64,000 bases of DNA from Thiosocius sp963719025. Lineage in GTDB: Bacteria > Pseudomonadota > Gammaproteobacteria > Chromatiales > Chromatiaceae. A program made the position numbers and the translations under genes. The stretch is from NCBI GenBank assembly GCA_963719025.1, contig CAVRBK010000058.1, forward strand, positions 37,913 to 101,912. The letters run 5' to 3'. Positions 26,513 to 35,797 of this stretch are shown here, piece by piece. The notes beneath the pieces are model-generated. The model was not told the DNA's origin. It made no database searches and was given only the letters and a program-made list of their open reading frames with translations. Position 1 is the first letter of the stretch; every line of letters starts with the position of its first letter.

Positions 26513-29482
26513 CTACGCCAGCGGCGCTTTCGGTTTCTCTTTTGCCGTTACCTTCTTTTTCTTCTTTACAGAGGTAGGTGAGGCTGTCAGGCCTGTTTTC
26601 GACGCCGGCTTTTTCTTCTTTGTCTTTGGCTTCGTTGCCTCCAGTTGTTGTTCTACCTCGACAATCTCAGCGATCGCGCTGACTGATTCCGCATTCTTCA
26701 CTTCACGCAGGGCTTCTTCGGTAAACACCGAGAGTCCGAGGGCCGGTCGGTAACCGTGGATTTCCTTCACATCCAGGGCAAGCATGAAGTCCAGTATGTC
26801 TTTGCTGATCACCTGGCCGGGGACAAGGACAGGGAAACCGGGTGGGTAGGGGATCACGAAGGTCGTGGATACCACGACGCGATTCTGGTTCATGTGCCGC
26901 TGCATCTCGCCATTGTCGATCCGCAGATGTTCGCAGAGGCTGTCGTTCTGCCCCATGAAATAAGCCGTTCGGATGTCACCCTCGGGTGTCTCCCCCGAAA
27001 CCGAGCGATGGAAAGAAGGATGGAACTCGCTGAAGTCCGGCAGCGGTGGCAGGTCATGCGTCAGCGATTTGATCTGGCGATTCAGAATCCGGTTTTCCGC
27101 TGCACTGTTTTCTTCCCGTTGCCACTCCAGCTCACGGGCGATGCCCATGAGCCCCTCGATCAGGTAGGCGATGGAACTGCGGGACGTGCCGATGTTGGTC
27201 ATGAACAATACGGTGTTACGCGATGTCTTGTTGATCTGAATACCGTACTTGTCCATCAGATACTTGTTTTTGAATGTATCGCCATCGATACCGGTACGAC
27301 CCAGGAACAGGGTCACCCGCGATGGGTCGATGACGAACTCGTCGCGCTCATAGATCCATGCATCCTCCATGTGGCACCAGCCGAACTTCGGATCGTAGTA
27401 GGTCTCGATACCGGAGGGACGGAACTCTTCGGGGATCAGTTCTTTGCTAGTAAGCAGGCTGAAATGTTTTTTCAATAATGGCTGGTTCTTGATCTGCTCG
27501 CGCAGCGTGAGGGCCAGTTCAACCTGCTTGTTTACCATCTCGTAGCCTTCTAGCTCGACCTGTCGGCGGCCGACATCGAGGGAAGCAAGGATCTGGTAAT
27601 TCGGTGACGTGGACGTATGGGTCATATAGGCCTCATGAAAAGGGGCCTCCACTTTCTGACGAAAATCCTGATCGTAGACGTGAATCATCGAGCCTTGTCG
27701 CAGAGAGGTTAGCGTTTTATGTGTTGACTGCGTTGCATACACGCGGACTCGCGCAAGATCGGGGTCGGGCATCAGGCGCATGCCCAGCCAGGCCTCCGTA
27801 TCATTCGGATCCAGGTTCTCGGTCTCCTTAAGGTAGGCTTGGTACTGCTTGCGGTATGTGTCACTACGGTATCTGTCGCGCAGTTTATTCGCTGAGTACA
27901 TCGCGGTCCTGTAGCGATAGACCGGGTTGAAGGCGGCAAAGGCAAACCAGGCCTCGTCCCATAAGAACACCAGGTCGGGTTTAATCGCCAGACATTCTTC
28001 CATGACGCGCTGTACGTCGTAGACGATGCCGTCAAAGGTGCAATTGGTGAGTAGCAGCATCTTGACTTTGTGCAGACGCCCGTCCGCCTTGTATTTCAGA
28101 AGCAGGCGTTTGATCTCCCGCAGTGGCACACCGCCATACATGGAGTAGTCATGTAGTGGATAGGCGTCGAGATAAGCGACTTCGGCGCCGGCCAGCACCA
28201 TGCCGTAATGGTGTGACTTGTGGCAGTCGCGATCGACCAGAACGATGTCTCCCGGATTCACCAGGGCTTGAACCACAATCTTGTTGGCGGTCGAGGTGCC
28301 GTTGGTCGCGAAGAACGTGGTGCGTGCCCCGAATGCACGAGCAGCAAGCTCCTGTGCCTTTTTCAACGGTCCCGAAGGTTGCAGTAGAGAGTCCAGTCCG
28401 CCCGAGGTCGAGGATGTCTCCGCCATAAAGATGTTGAGCCCGTAGAACTCCAGCATGTCCCGAATCCAGTGCGAACAGATGAGTGACTTGGCACGCGAGA
28501 TCGGCATCGCATGGAAGACGCCCATGGGTTGGCGGCTGTACTTTCGAAGTGCGGAAAAAAACGGAGTTTCGAAGCGCTGACAGATGCCGCGCATGATATT
28601 CAGATGGCGTTCGACGTAGTCCGTCTCTCGATAGAAAATGCGCCGGAAAGCTTCGGTGTCACGCGCGGCATAGGCCTCGACCGCCATGTTCGATACCAGG
28701 TAGAGATCAAGTTCCGGTCTCAGGCTCTTTATGATATTACCCAGGATCATGCTTATGTCGGTGGACGTCATGTTCTCCAGGTCTATCTGTTGCGTGTCGG
28801 CGAGGTAACGCTCAAACAGCTTCAGGTTGCGCTTTGAATGAAAACGGAACCCGGATCGCAGGATGCAGGCCTGGATGTTTGGGTTGATCAGCACTGCGGC
28901 AACTGCGTCCTGAAAGCTTGGCACGACGATAACGTCGTAGACGAACTCATCCTCTGGCCGCTGCACGCTGCGAAAGGAACTGCGGATAACCGCCTCTTCC
29001 TTGGGCGTAAGCTCATCGACGATCAGCAGCTCAAAGTAGGGCTTCGTCTGACTCATCGTGGTATCGAGATGCAGTTCGAGCCCCTCTTGCTCCTGTTCCT
29101 TTTCTTCCCCCTCGATCTGGCCGCGCGACAGACTGATCGGTCGGTTGCGGTATACATCACTGGAGAGTGCGCGTGAGATTCGGCTCACCGCACGGTTGAG
29201 CAGGTTGTACTCGAGTTCATCCAGCAGTCGCCATAGCAGTCGAAAGTCATCTTTCGACGGGAAGGCGGTATAGTCTTCGATCTCTTCAAGGGTGTGCATC
29301 GCCGACCTTGCGTCTGTAGCCAACTCCGATGTTTCAGCACTCACGGCCTGACGTTCGCTCAATCGGGTCGTGATGCGATGCAGCCGGGTCCAGGTGTCGG
29401 AGCGCAGGTACGAGATCTTGTGATAAAAGGCGAGGGCGGCATACTCAACGTCACTGGTTTTCGCGATGGCTTGGTCAGTCAT
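26513..29482 (-). CDS. Large Orn/Lys/Arg-type PLP-dependent decarboxylase
   Basis: The 989-residue protein is much longer than biosynthetic or inducible decarboxylases (about 710-760). Order: an all-helical N-terminal region (residues 1-150), a receiver-like wing domain (YFELLIVDELTPKEEAVIRS), the PLP fold with TTFFATNGTSTANKIVVQAL, VDRDCHKSHHYGMVLAGA, FLWDEAWFAFAAF and the PLP Lys in ATQSTHKTLTSLRQGSMIHV, then a C-terminal decarboxylase domain. The end is a very lysine-rich tail (KPKTKKKKPASK...KKKKKVTAKEKPKAPLA). It should make agmatine, putrescine or cadaverine; which one cannot be read safely. The ATP-grasp gene follows downstream. Confidence 0.88.
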   Translation of the reverse strand: MTDQAIAKTSDVEYAALAFYHKISYLRSDTWTRLHRITTRLSERQAVSAETSELATDARSAMHTLEEIEDYTAFPSKDDFRLLWRLLDELEYNLLNRAVSRISRALSSDVYRNRPISLSRGQIEGEEKEQEQEGLELHLDTTMSQTKPYFELLIVDELTPKEEAVIRSSFRSVQRPEDEFVYDVIVVPSFQDAVAAVLINPNIQACILRSGFRFHSKRNLKLFERYLADTQQIDLENMTSTDISMILGNIIKSLRPELDLYLVSNMAVEAYAARDTEAFRRIFYRETDYVERHLNIMRGICQRFETPFFSALRKYSRQPMGVFHAMPISRAKSLICSHWIRDMLEFYGLNIFMAETSSTSGGLDSLLQPSGPLKKAQELAARAFGARTTFFATNGTSTANKIVVQALVNPGDIVLVDRDCHKSHHYGMVLAGAEVAYLDAYPLHDYSMYGGVPLREIKRLLLKYKADGRLHKVKMLLLTNCTFDGIVYDVQRVMEECLAIKPDLVFLWDEAWFAFAAFNPVYRYRTAMYSANKLRDRYRSDTYRKQYQAYLKETENLDPNDTEAWLGMRLMPDPDLARVRVYATQSTHKTLTSLRQGSMIHVYDQDFRQKVEAPFHEAYMTHTSTSPNYQILASLDVGRRQVELEGYEMVNKQVELALTLREQIKNQPLLKKHFSLLTSKELIPEEFRPSGIETYYDPKFGWCHMEDAWIYERDEFVIDPSRVTLFLGRTGIDGDTFKNKYLMDKYGIQINKTSRNTVLFMTNIGTSRSSIAYLIEGLMGIARELEWQREENSAAENRILNRQIKSLTHDLPPLPDFSEFHPSFHRSVSGETPEGDIRTAYFMGQNDSLCEHLRIDNGEMQRHMNQNRVVVSTTFVIPYPPGFPVLVPGQVISKDILDFMLALDVKEIHGYRPALGLSVFTEEALREVKNAESVSAIAEIVEVEQQLEATKPKTKKKKPASKTGLTASPTSVKKKKKVTAKEKPKAPLA

Positions 29483-29707
29483 GATTGCTCTTCCTCGAAA
29501 GATGGCAACGGTGGCGCTTGCCCGGTTTCTGTTAATTGACTCTGATGGCCATGCCCGCGGACTTCCCGAGAACCGGGAGCTTTATTGCTTCGCTATCGAC
29601 CAAGCGGATCAATTCAGCTGATCCAGTCAATGCTGAGCTAACTGCGGTGAGACTTATCGGGGCTGGCCGCAGGGGCGGATTGAGAGGCTTCATCGGTGCA
29701 TGTGTCA
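29483..29707. other. Intergenic region between the decarboxylase and regulator genes
   Basis: This 225-base gap upstream of the decarboxylase should carry its promoter. It contains a short inverted repeat GGATCA-N7-TGATCC at 29606-29624. I see no gene in it. Confidence 0.4.
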
Positions 29708-30271
29708 CTAAAACGTCGGCGGTGTGCAGACGCTGATGATTTCGCATTCCTCTGCGCCGAGGTTTCGAAAACGATGGGGGATGTTGCTATCAAAATAGTA
29801 AGCATCGCCAGTTGAAAGCACGGCGACGTCATCGCCCACGGTCACTTCAATTTCACCGCTCACGACGATTCCCCCTTCTTCCCCGGCGTGACCGAGCATC
29901 TCTTCACCAGTGTCTCCCTGAGGTAGATAGCGCTCGCGCAGCAGCTGCAATTGATGTCCTGGCACACCGGCCCCGATCTGGCGGAAGAAGACATTGCCCG
30001 AGCCATGTTCGATGAGTTCCTCGGCGCGAAAGAAATGCTTTTCCTGTGCGCATCCCTCGCCATCGAAAAACTCGCCCAAAGACATTGGAATCGTGTCCAG
30101 CAGTTTTTTCAACGACGACACAGATGGGCTGATCTTGTTTTGCTCGATGAGAGAGATGGTCCCATTGCTGATGCCCGAACGGCGGGCGAGCATCCTTTGT
30201 GAGAGGCCTTTCTGTTTACGCGCAGCCTTCAAGCGGTCACCAAGGTTCAAATAATGCTCCTGATCCGTCAC
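29708..30271 (-). CDS. puuR: PuuR-like XRE-cupin transcriptional repressor
   Basis: The 187-residue protein (E. coli PuuR 185) has an N-terminal XRE helix-turn-helix (LKAARKQKGLSQRMLARRSG ISNGTISLIEQ, residues 12-42), a linker LKKLLDTIPMSLGEFF, and a C-terminal cupin (GEEGGIVVSGEIEVTVG, GDAYYFDSNIPHRFRN) ending SVCTPPTF, parallel to PuuR's SAHTPTTF. PuuR represses putrescine-utilisation genes and is released by putrescine. The gene is divergent from gabD and gabT, and the shared upstream region has repeated AT-rich motifs resembling the PuuR box. The ligand here may be another amine. Confidence 0.82.
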   Translation of the reverse strand: MTDQEHYLNLGDRLKAARKQKGLSQRMLARRSGISNGTISLIEQNKISPSVSSLKKLLDTIPMSLGEFFDGEGCAQEKHFFRAEELIEHGSGNVFFRQIGAGVPGHQLQLLRERYLPQGDTGEEMLGHAGEEGGIVVSGEIEVTVGDDVAVLSTGDAYYFDSNIPHRFRNLGAEECEIISVCTPPTF

Positions 30272-30308
30272 GTTTCCATGCGGGATGCATTTTCACAGGC
30301 ATGCTTAA

Positions 30309-30323
30309 TGTTTAATATATTAA
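30309..30323 (+). promoter_or_regulatory. Candidate PuuR-type operator 1
   Basis: TGTTTAATATATTAA lies 38 bases upstream of the PuuR-like start. It matches 11 of 15 positions of the reverse complement of the E. coli PuuR box as I recall it (AAAATATAATGAACA), and recurs with one change at 30496-30510. Confidence 0.55.
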
Positions 30324-30411
30324 TCAAGAAAGTCAAGGCTGCGGCTGTTGCGACCACATGCCGAATAGGCCAGGGTTCAGCATCTGTTTCTTTTGTTAAA
30401 TACTTTTATTC

Positions 30412-30426
30412 AAAATATTAGGGATA
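30412..30426 (+). promoter_or_regulatory. Weak candidate PuuR-type operator
   Basis: AAAATATTAGGGATA matches 11 of 15 positions of the recalled E. coli PuuR box in the opposite orientation to sites 1 and 2. The region is AT-rich, so chance is a real possibility. Confidence 0.3.
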
Positions 30427-30495
30427 ATTGGCAGCTCTTCGCGATGAGCAAATTCTCTGAGTCCGTGGGTTACCGGCAAGCGCAATGCATCCACT

Positions 30496-30510
30496 TGTTT
30501 AATATACTAA
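30496..30510 (+). promoter_or_regulatory. Candidate PuuR-type operator 2
   Basis: TGTTTAATATACTAA is identical to operator 1 except for one base. It lies 146 bases before the gabD GTG and could control the rightward gab/TAXI genes. Confidence 0.55.
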
Positions 30511-30656
30511 CCACTGCTACGCTTTTGAAAAACATCGGTCGTGCATTTCGTTTAAATCTGAAGCCGCGAGTACTGCCGCAATCTGCTGATTCAGAGGCCG
30601 TATGCGCCGCCTTGGTGCGTGCGGCCTTGGAACTTATCTGTAGGAGTTGTTAGACG

Positions 30657-32120
30657 GTGCAAAACCTTATCGATCAGGGTCTGTTTCGCCAGGATTGTTA
30701 TATCGATGGCGCATGGGCAGGTGCAGACAGTGGCGCCACTGCGCCCGTGACCAATCCGGCAAATGGCGACGTCATCGGCAGTGTTCCCGATTGCGGGGCG
30801 GCCGAGACGCGCATGGCGTTGCAAGCTGCACAGGCGGCGTTGCCCGGCTGGCGTGGACTGACTGCGAAAGAGCGCGCGCTGAAGATGCGGGCCTGGTACG
30901 AACTGATCATGGCGAATCAGGAAGACCTTGCTGTGATCATGACGACCGAGCAGGGCAAGCCACTGGCCGAATCCAGAGGCGAGATCGCCTATGCCGCGTC
31001 TTTTATCGAATGGTTTTCCGAAGAAAGCAAACGCGTGTATGGCGATGTGATCCCGCAGCATCAGGCGGATAAAAGGATTGTCGTGATCAAGCAGCCAATC
31101 GGTGTCTGCGTTGCAATCACCCCATGGAACTTTCCTGCCGCCATGATCACGCGCAAGGCGGGTGCGGCGCTTGCGGCTGGCTGCACCATGGTGATAAAGC
31201 CCGCTCTAGAGACGCCCTATTCTGCGTTGGCATTATGTGAACTGGCCGCGAGAGCCGGCATACCTCCCGGTGTCCTGAGCGTGGTGACCGGCGACGCCAA
31301 GGCGATCGGCGGTGAGATGACCTCCAGCGCGATCGTGCGCAAGCTGAGTTTTACCGGCTCTACGGCAGTCGGCCGGTTGTTAATGGAGCAATGTGCCAGC
31401 ACGGTGAAAAAGGTCTCGCTGGAACTGGGTGGCAACGCCCCCTTCATCGTGTTCGATGACGCCGACATCGATGCAGCGGTCGAGGGCGCAATGGCCTCGA
31501 AATATCGCAACAGTGGGCAGACATGCGTGTGTGCCAACCGGTTTCTGGTTCAGGATGGTGTTTACGACGAGTTTGCACGCAAGTTTTCCGATGCGGTGAA
31601 GAGCCAACTCACCGTGGGAAACGGCCTGGATGCGGGCGTGGCCCAGGGGCCATTGATCAACGATGCAGCCGTGGAGAAGATCGAGTCACATATCGCCGAC
31701 GCCATCGGCAAGGGAGCGAAAGTGGCCACGGGTGGTGCTCGGCATGCGCTCGGCGGGACGTTCTTCCAGCCGACCATACTGACCGACGTGAGTCCGGCGA
31801 TGGTGGTAGCCCGTGAAGAGACCTTCGGCCCCTTGGCGCCGTTGTTCCGGTTCGAATCGGAAGAACAGGCCATACAGATGGCAAACGACACGGAGTTCGG
31901 ACTGGCTTCGTATTTTTACAGTCGCGATCTGGCCCGTGTCTGGCGCGTTTCGGAAGCCCTTGAATACGGCATGGTCGGCATAAATGCCGGTATCATCTCG
32001 ACGGAAATCGCACCCTTTGGCGGCGTGAAGTCTTCCGGCATCGGCCGCGAAGGATCCAAGTATGGCATCGAGGATTATCTCGAAATCAAGTACCTGTGCA
32101 TCGGCGGCATCCATTCCTGA
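30657..32120 (+). CDS. gabD: NAD(P)-dependent succinate-semialdehyde dehydrogenase-like aldehyde dehydrogenase
   Basis: The 487-residue protein begins at GTG, ten bases after AGGAG. It has the aldehyde dehydrogenase core: ITPWNFPAAMITRKAGAALA (cofactor), LSFTGSTAVGRLL, the general-base Glu in VSLELGGNAPFIVF, and the nucleophilic Cys in RNSGQTCVCANRFLVQ. The NSGQTCVCANR signature is typical of GabD, which oxidises succinate semialdehyde to succinate as the last step of GABA use. A related semialdehyde cannot be excluded. gabT follows 65 bases later and the PuuR-like gene is divergent. Confidence 0.92.
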   Translation: MQNLIDQGLFRQDCYIDGAWAGADSGATAPVTNPANGDVIGSVPDCGAAETRMALQAAQAALPGWRGLTAKERALKMRAWYELIMANQEDLAVIMTTEQGKPLAESRGEIAYAASFIEWFSEESKRVYGDVIPQHQADKRIVVIKQPIGVCVAITPWNFPAAMITRKAGAALAAGCTMVIKPALETPYSALALCELAARAGIPPGVLSVVTGDAKAIGGEMTSSAIVRKLSFTGSTAVGRLLMEQCASTVKKVSLELGGNAPFIVFDDADIDAAVEGAMASKYRNSGQTCVCANRFLVQDGVYDEFARKFSDAVKSQLTVGNGLDAGVAQGPLINDAAVEKIESHIADAIGKGAKVATGGARHALGGTFFQPTILTDVSPAMVVAREETFGPLAPLFRFESEEQAIQMANDTEFGLASYFYSRDLARVWRVSEALEYGMVGINAGIISTEIAPFGGVKSSGIGREGSKYGIEDYLEIKYLCIGGIHS

Positions 32121-32185
32121 TGGGAGAGAATGTGACCATCGCAAGTCGACTGGCGTCAAATTAAGAAAATAGGTGTAATCAGTTT

Positions 32186-33466
32186 ATGAGCACGAATTCA
32201 GACCTTCTCGCACGACGCGACCGGGCGGTGGCCCGCGGCGTCGCCAATATGCACAACATTTACGCTGAACGTGCCGAGAATGCAGAGGTGTGGGATGTCG
32301 AGGGAAACCGTTTTATCGACTTCGCTGGTGGTATAGGTGTTCTGAACACCGGCCATCGGCACCCCAAAGTGATAGCGGCCGTGCAGGAACAGATGGAACG
32401 CTTTACGCATACCTGTTTTCAGGTGATGCCTTACGAACCCTATATTGAACTGGCAGAACGGTTGAATAAGCTTGCACCGGGTGACGAGGCCAACAAGACC
32501 TTGTTCCTGACCACTGGCGCCGAGGCGGTGGAGAATGCGGTAAAGATTGCACGCGCACACACCGGGCGATCAGCGCTTATTGCGTTCAACGGTGGTTACC
32601 ATGGGCGCACCATGATGACCCTGGGGTTGACAGGAAAGGTGCTGCCATACAAGGCCGGCTTTGGTCCTTTTCCTGCAGAGATTTTTCACGTGCCTTTTCC
32701 GACGGATATCCATGGCATCACGGCAGAACAATCTCTGGCCGCACTGCAGAACGTTTTCAAATTTGATGTGGAGCCGGAGCGGGTCGCAGCGATCATCATC
32801 GAGCCGGTACAGGGCGAGGGCGGTTTCTATGTTGCACCGTTCGATTTTCTGCAGAGACTGCGAGCGTTGTGCGATGAGCACGGCATTTTACTCATTGCGG
32901 ATGAGGTCCAGGCCGGCGCCGGGCGGACGGGTAAGTTCTTTGCCATGGAACACAGTGGGGTCGTTCCGGATCTGACTACCCTGGCGAAAAGCATCGCGGG
33001 CGGCATCCCTATCTCTGCGGTCGTCGGCCGAGCGGATGTCATGGACAGTGTTGGGCCGGGCGGGCTCGGTGGAACCTATGCTGGTAGTCCACTGGGTTGC
33101 GCTGCCGCGCTCGCCGTATTGGATGTCTTCGAAGAAGAAGGAATCCTGCAGCGGAGCCTGCAAATGGGCGAGCACCTGCAGAAACGGTTGCGGGAAATGG
33201 CCTCCCGTATGGATTGTATCGGTGACGTGCGTGGCTTGGGCGCTATGGTTGCAATGGAATTGTTCAAGGGCGGTAAGCAGCGCCTCCCGGATCCGGACCT
33301 GGCAAAACAGTTGGTTTCGGCCGCAGCCCAGCATGGTCTGATTCTTCTTTCCTGCGGTGTTTTTGGCAACACGATCCGCATCCTCGTTCCTTTGACCGCA
33401 TCCGATGCGCTGGTCGATGAGGGAATCGACCTATTGGAGACCTGTCTCGAGGATCTGACCCGCTGA
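32186..33466 (+). CDS. gabT: 4-Aminobutyrate aminotransferase (GabT/PuuE type)
   Basis: The 426-residue class III aminotransferase matches GabT length and motifs: NRFIDFAGGIGVLNTGHRHP, TGAEAVENAVKIARAHTGRS, FNGGYHGRTMMTLGLTGK, IIIEPVQGEGGF, the PLP Asp in ADEVQAGAGRTGKFFAMEH, and the Schiff-base Lys in TTLAKSIAGGIPISAVVG. It should convert GABA and 2-oxoglutarate to succinate semialdehyde and glutamate, handing its products to GabD and to the glutamate dehydrogenase downstream. It is probably in one transcript with gabD. Confidence 0.93.
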   Translation: MSTNSDLLARRDRAVARGVANMHNIYAERAENAEVWDVEGNRFIDFAGGIGVLNTGHRHPKVIAAVQEQMERFTHTCFQVMPYEPYIELAERLNKLAPGDEANKTLFLTTGAEAVENAVKIARAHTGRSALIAFNGGYHGRTMMTLGLTGKVLPYKAGFGPFPAEIFHVPFPTDIHGITAEQSLAALQNVFKFDVEPERVAAIIIEPVQGEGGFYVAPFDFLQRLRALCDEHGILLIADEVQAGAGRTGKFFAMEHSGVVPDLTTLAKSIAGGIPISAVVGRADVMDSVGPGGLGGTYAGSPLGCAAALAVLDVFEEEGILQRSLQMGEHLQKRLREMASRMDCIGDVRGLGAMVAMELFKGGKQRLPDPDLAKQLVSAAAQHGLILLSCGVFGNTIRILVPLTASDALVDEGIDLLETCLEDLTR

Positions 33467-33687
33467 GCGGATGACTTGGACGCGTTTGGCCCGGACAGGA
33501 GATCCAAACGCTGTTGATGAGTTCGGAAGTAACCGTGGATTCGTTTGAATTCGCGGCAAAAAAAGGAGATGTCGGCGCTTTAGCGATAAAGGCTCCGGCA
33601 GTTGCGTACAAGCCCTGGCCTGGATTCTCAGGCTGGCGTGTTTCTCGCAGCGTATATAAAGAATACTCATTGGAGGGTATTGAAGAC

Positions 33688-34656
33688 ATGAACAAGCGAC
33701 TAATGATTTCGGCGGCTTCGTTGCTGCTGGCGAGCCTGTCGGGCACGGCATACTCAGCCGATAAATTTGTAACCATCGGAACAGGCGGCCAGACTGGCGT
33801 GTATTACGTTGTCGGTCAGTCGATCTGCAAACTGGTCAATCGTGACAGTGGCAAGACCGGGCTCAAGTGCACGGCGCCCTCGACGGGCGGATCCGTGGCC
33901 AACCTCAATTCGATCAGGTCTGGCAATCAGAACATGGGTGTGGCCCAGTCGGACCAGCAGTTCAATGCCTTGAACGGCTTGGGCGCGTTCGAAGACCAGG
34001 GCCCCTGGAAGGACCTGCGCTCTGTGTTCGGGGTGCATCAGGAACTGTTTACTGTGGTTGCGCGCAAGGATTCCGGGATCAACTCGTTTGACGATCTCAA
34101 GGGCAAGCGGGTTAACATCGGCAACCCTGGTTCCGGTCAGCGGGCCACCATCGAGGTGATCATGGAGGCCAAGGGTTGGGACAACAGTGTCTTCAAACTG
34201 GCCTCCGAGCTGAAATCTTCAGAGCAGGCGCAGGCGCTTTGTGACAACAAAATCGACGCGATGGTTTTCGTCGTCGGACACCCGAGTGGCTCCATCCAGG
34301 AGGCCACGAGTTCCTGCGAAGCCGTGATCGTCCCGGTAACCGGCGGTGAGATCTCCAAGCTGATCGCCGACAAGCCTTACTATGCGATGGGCAAGGTGCC
34401 TGGTGGCATGTATACGGGCACGGATGCGGACGTCGAGACCTTCGGTGTCGTCGCCACCTTCGTATCTTCCACCGCCTCTGACGAGGCCACTATCCATGCC
34501 GTGGTCAAGGCCGTATTCGACAACTTCGACCGGTTCAAGGCTCTGCATCCGGCCTTTGCCAACCTGGAAAAAGAGAAGATGGTTACGGACGGCCTTGCGG
34601 CACCACTCCACGATGGTTCGGTGAAGTACTTCAAGGAAAAAGGTCTGTTGAAATAA
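33688..34656 (+). CDS. TAXI-family TRAP transporter solute-binding protein (copy 1)
   Basis: The ATG at 33688 follows GGAGGG and starts a signal peptide (MNKRLMISAASLLLASLSG, cleaved near AYSA); 322 residues. FVTIGTGGQTGVYYVVGQSI CKLV, GKRVNIGNPGSGQRATIEVI and MYTGTDADVETFGVVATFVS are TAXI signatures. The protein captures its ligand in the periplasm and hands it to the fused permease two genes downstream. Known TAXI ligands include glutamate and other carboxylates, which would fit the adjacent GABA and glutamate genes. A paralogue follows directly. Confidence 0.93.
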   Translation: MNKRLMISAASLLLASLSGTAYSADKFVTIGTGGQTGVYYVVGQSICKLVNRDSGKTGLKCTAPSTGGSVANLNSIRSGNQNMGVAQSDQQFNALNGLGAFEDQGPWKDLRSVFGVHQELFTVVARKDSGINSFDDLKGKRVNIGNPGSGQRATIEVIMEAKGWDNSVFKLASELKSSEQAQALCDNKIDAMVFVVGHPSGSIQEATSSCEAVIVPVTGGEISKLIADKPYYAMGKVPGGMYTGTDADVETFGVVATFVSSTASDEATIHAVVKAVFDNFDRFKALHPAFANLEKEKMVTDGLAAPLHDGSVKYFKEKGLLK

Positions 34657-34758
34657 GGGAAGGGGTTCGTGGGTCGCGTGTGAACGCAGCCTGCGGGCCT
34701 CGATATTGTGCACAGAGCAAAAGAATAACGTGCACCTGAATATGGAGGAGGATGGGTC

Positions 34759-35724
34759 ATGAAGATGGCACATTGGGTTGTATCCGGTTTTCTATGGTTT
34801 GGTTGCATGATGACCGCCATGGGTGCCGCGGAAATCACGATTGGCACGGGCAGTTCGTCCGGCATCTATTATCAGGCTGGGCGGAGTATCTGCCGCCTGG
34901 TGAATGCGGGAACGGATGATCATGGGATTATCTGTGGCCCCAGGACTTCACCCGGCTCGATCGACAATCTGGAAAAGGTTCGAACCGGTGCCCTGGAGAT
35001 TGGTCTTGCCCAGTCAGACTGGCAGTACCATGCATACAAGGGCAGTTCACGGTTCGGTGCGGCGGGACCCGACAATAATCTGCGTGCGCTGTTCTCTCTG
35101 CATGGCGAACCTTTCACGCTGGTGGCGCGAGCAGATTCCGGCATCAGGGAATTTGACGATCTCCGCGGAAAACGCGTCAACATCGGTAACCCCGGCTCGG
35201 GGCAGCACGCCACCATGGAAGTTGTCATGGCGGCCAAGGGTTGGGACAAGCGCGTGTTCTCCCTGACCAATGAGCTGCCTGCTTCGCAACAGGCGATGGC
35301 GCTTTGCCAGGACCGCATACAGGCCCTGATCTACATCGTTGGACATCCCAACCCGTCGGTCGCACATGCTACTGCCGTTTGCGGGGGCCGGATCGTCGCA
35401 GTCAAGGGGCCGGAGATCGATCGCCTGGTTGACGACAACCCCTTTTATGCCCATGTACAGGTGCCGGGTGGGCTTTATCCCGGAAACCCCGATCCGGTAT
35501 CCACGTTCGGCGTCAAGGCAACGGTCGTGGCGTCGAGTAGCCTCGATCCGGATACGGTCTACCAGGTCGTCAAAGCTGTATTCGAGAATCTCGAACGCCT
35601 GGGCGCAATGCATCCGGCCTTCGCCGGACTGGAGCCGCAGAAAATGATTGCTGAGGGATTGTCGGCTCCGCTACATGAAGGGGCGCGCCGTTATTACATC
35701 GAGCGTGGGTGGATCACCGAGTAG
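34759..35724 (+). CDS. TAXI-family TRAP transporter solute-binding protein (copy 2)
   Basis: The 321-residue protein starts at an ATG behind GGAGGAGG and has a signal peptide ending near MGAA. It parallels copy 1 throughout: ITIGTGSSSGIYYQAGRSIC RLVN, GKRVNIGNPGSGQHATMEVV and PGGLYPGNPDPVSTFGVKAT. Differences in the ligand region (for example YIVGHPNPSVAHATAVCGG against FVVGHPSGSIQEATSSCEA) suggest a related but different ligand or affinity. Two binding proteins feeding one permease are unusual for TAXI systems. Confidence 0.92.
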   Translation: MKMAHWVVSGFLWFGCMMTAMGAAEITIGTGSSSGIYYQAGRSICRLVNAGTDDHGIICGPRTSPGSIDNLEKVRTGALEIGLAQSDWQYHAYKGSSRFGAAGPDNNLRALFSLHGEPFTLVARADSGIREFDDLRGKRVNIGNPGSGQHATMEVVMAAKGWDKRVFSLTNELPASQQAMALCQDRIQALIYIVGHPNPSVAHATAVCGGRIVAVKGPEIDRLVDDNPFYAHVQVPGGLYPGNPDPVSTFGVKATVVASSSLDPDTVYQVVKAVFENLERLGAMHPAFAGLEPQKMIAEGLSAPLHEGARRYYIERGWITE

Positions 35725-35797
35725 GCTTGGAGTACAGACTCCACCGCCTGTTGCATCGGCTTTTCATGTAAGAAAATAAATTTCAGGAGGAAGCGCC

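Noticed and set aside
29536..29736. Short frames in the decarboxylase-regulator gap
   Set aside because: They overlap the regulator end and look random; the gap more likely holds a promoter.
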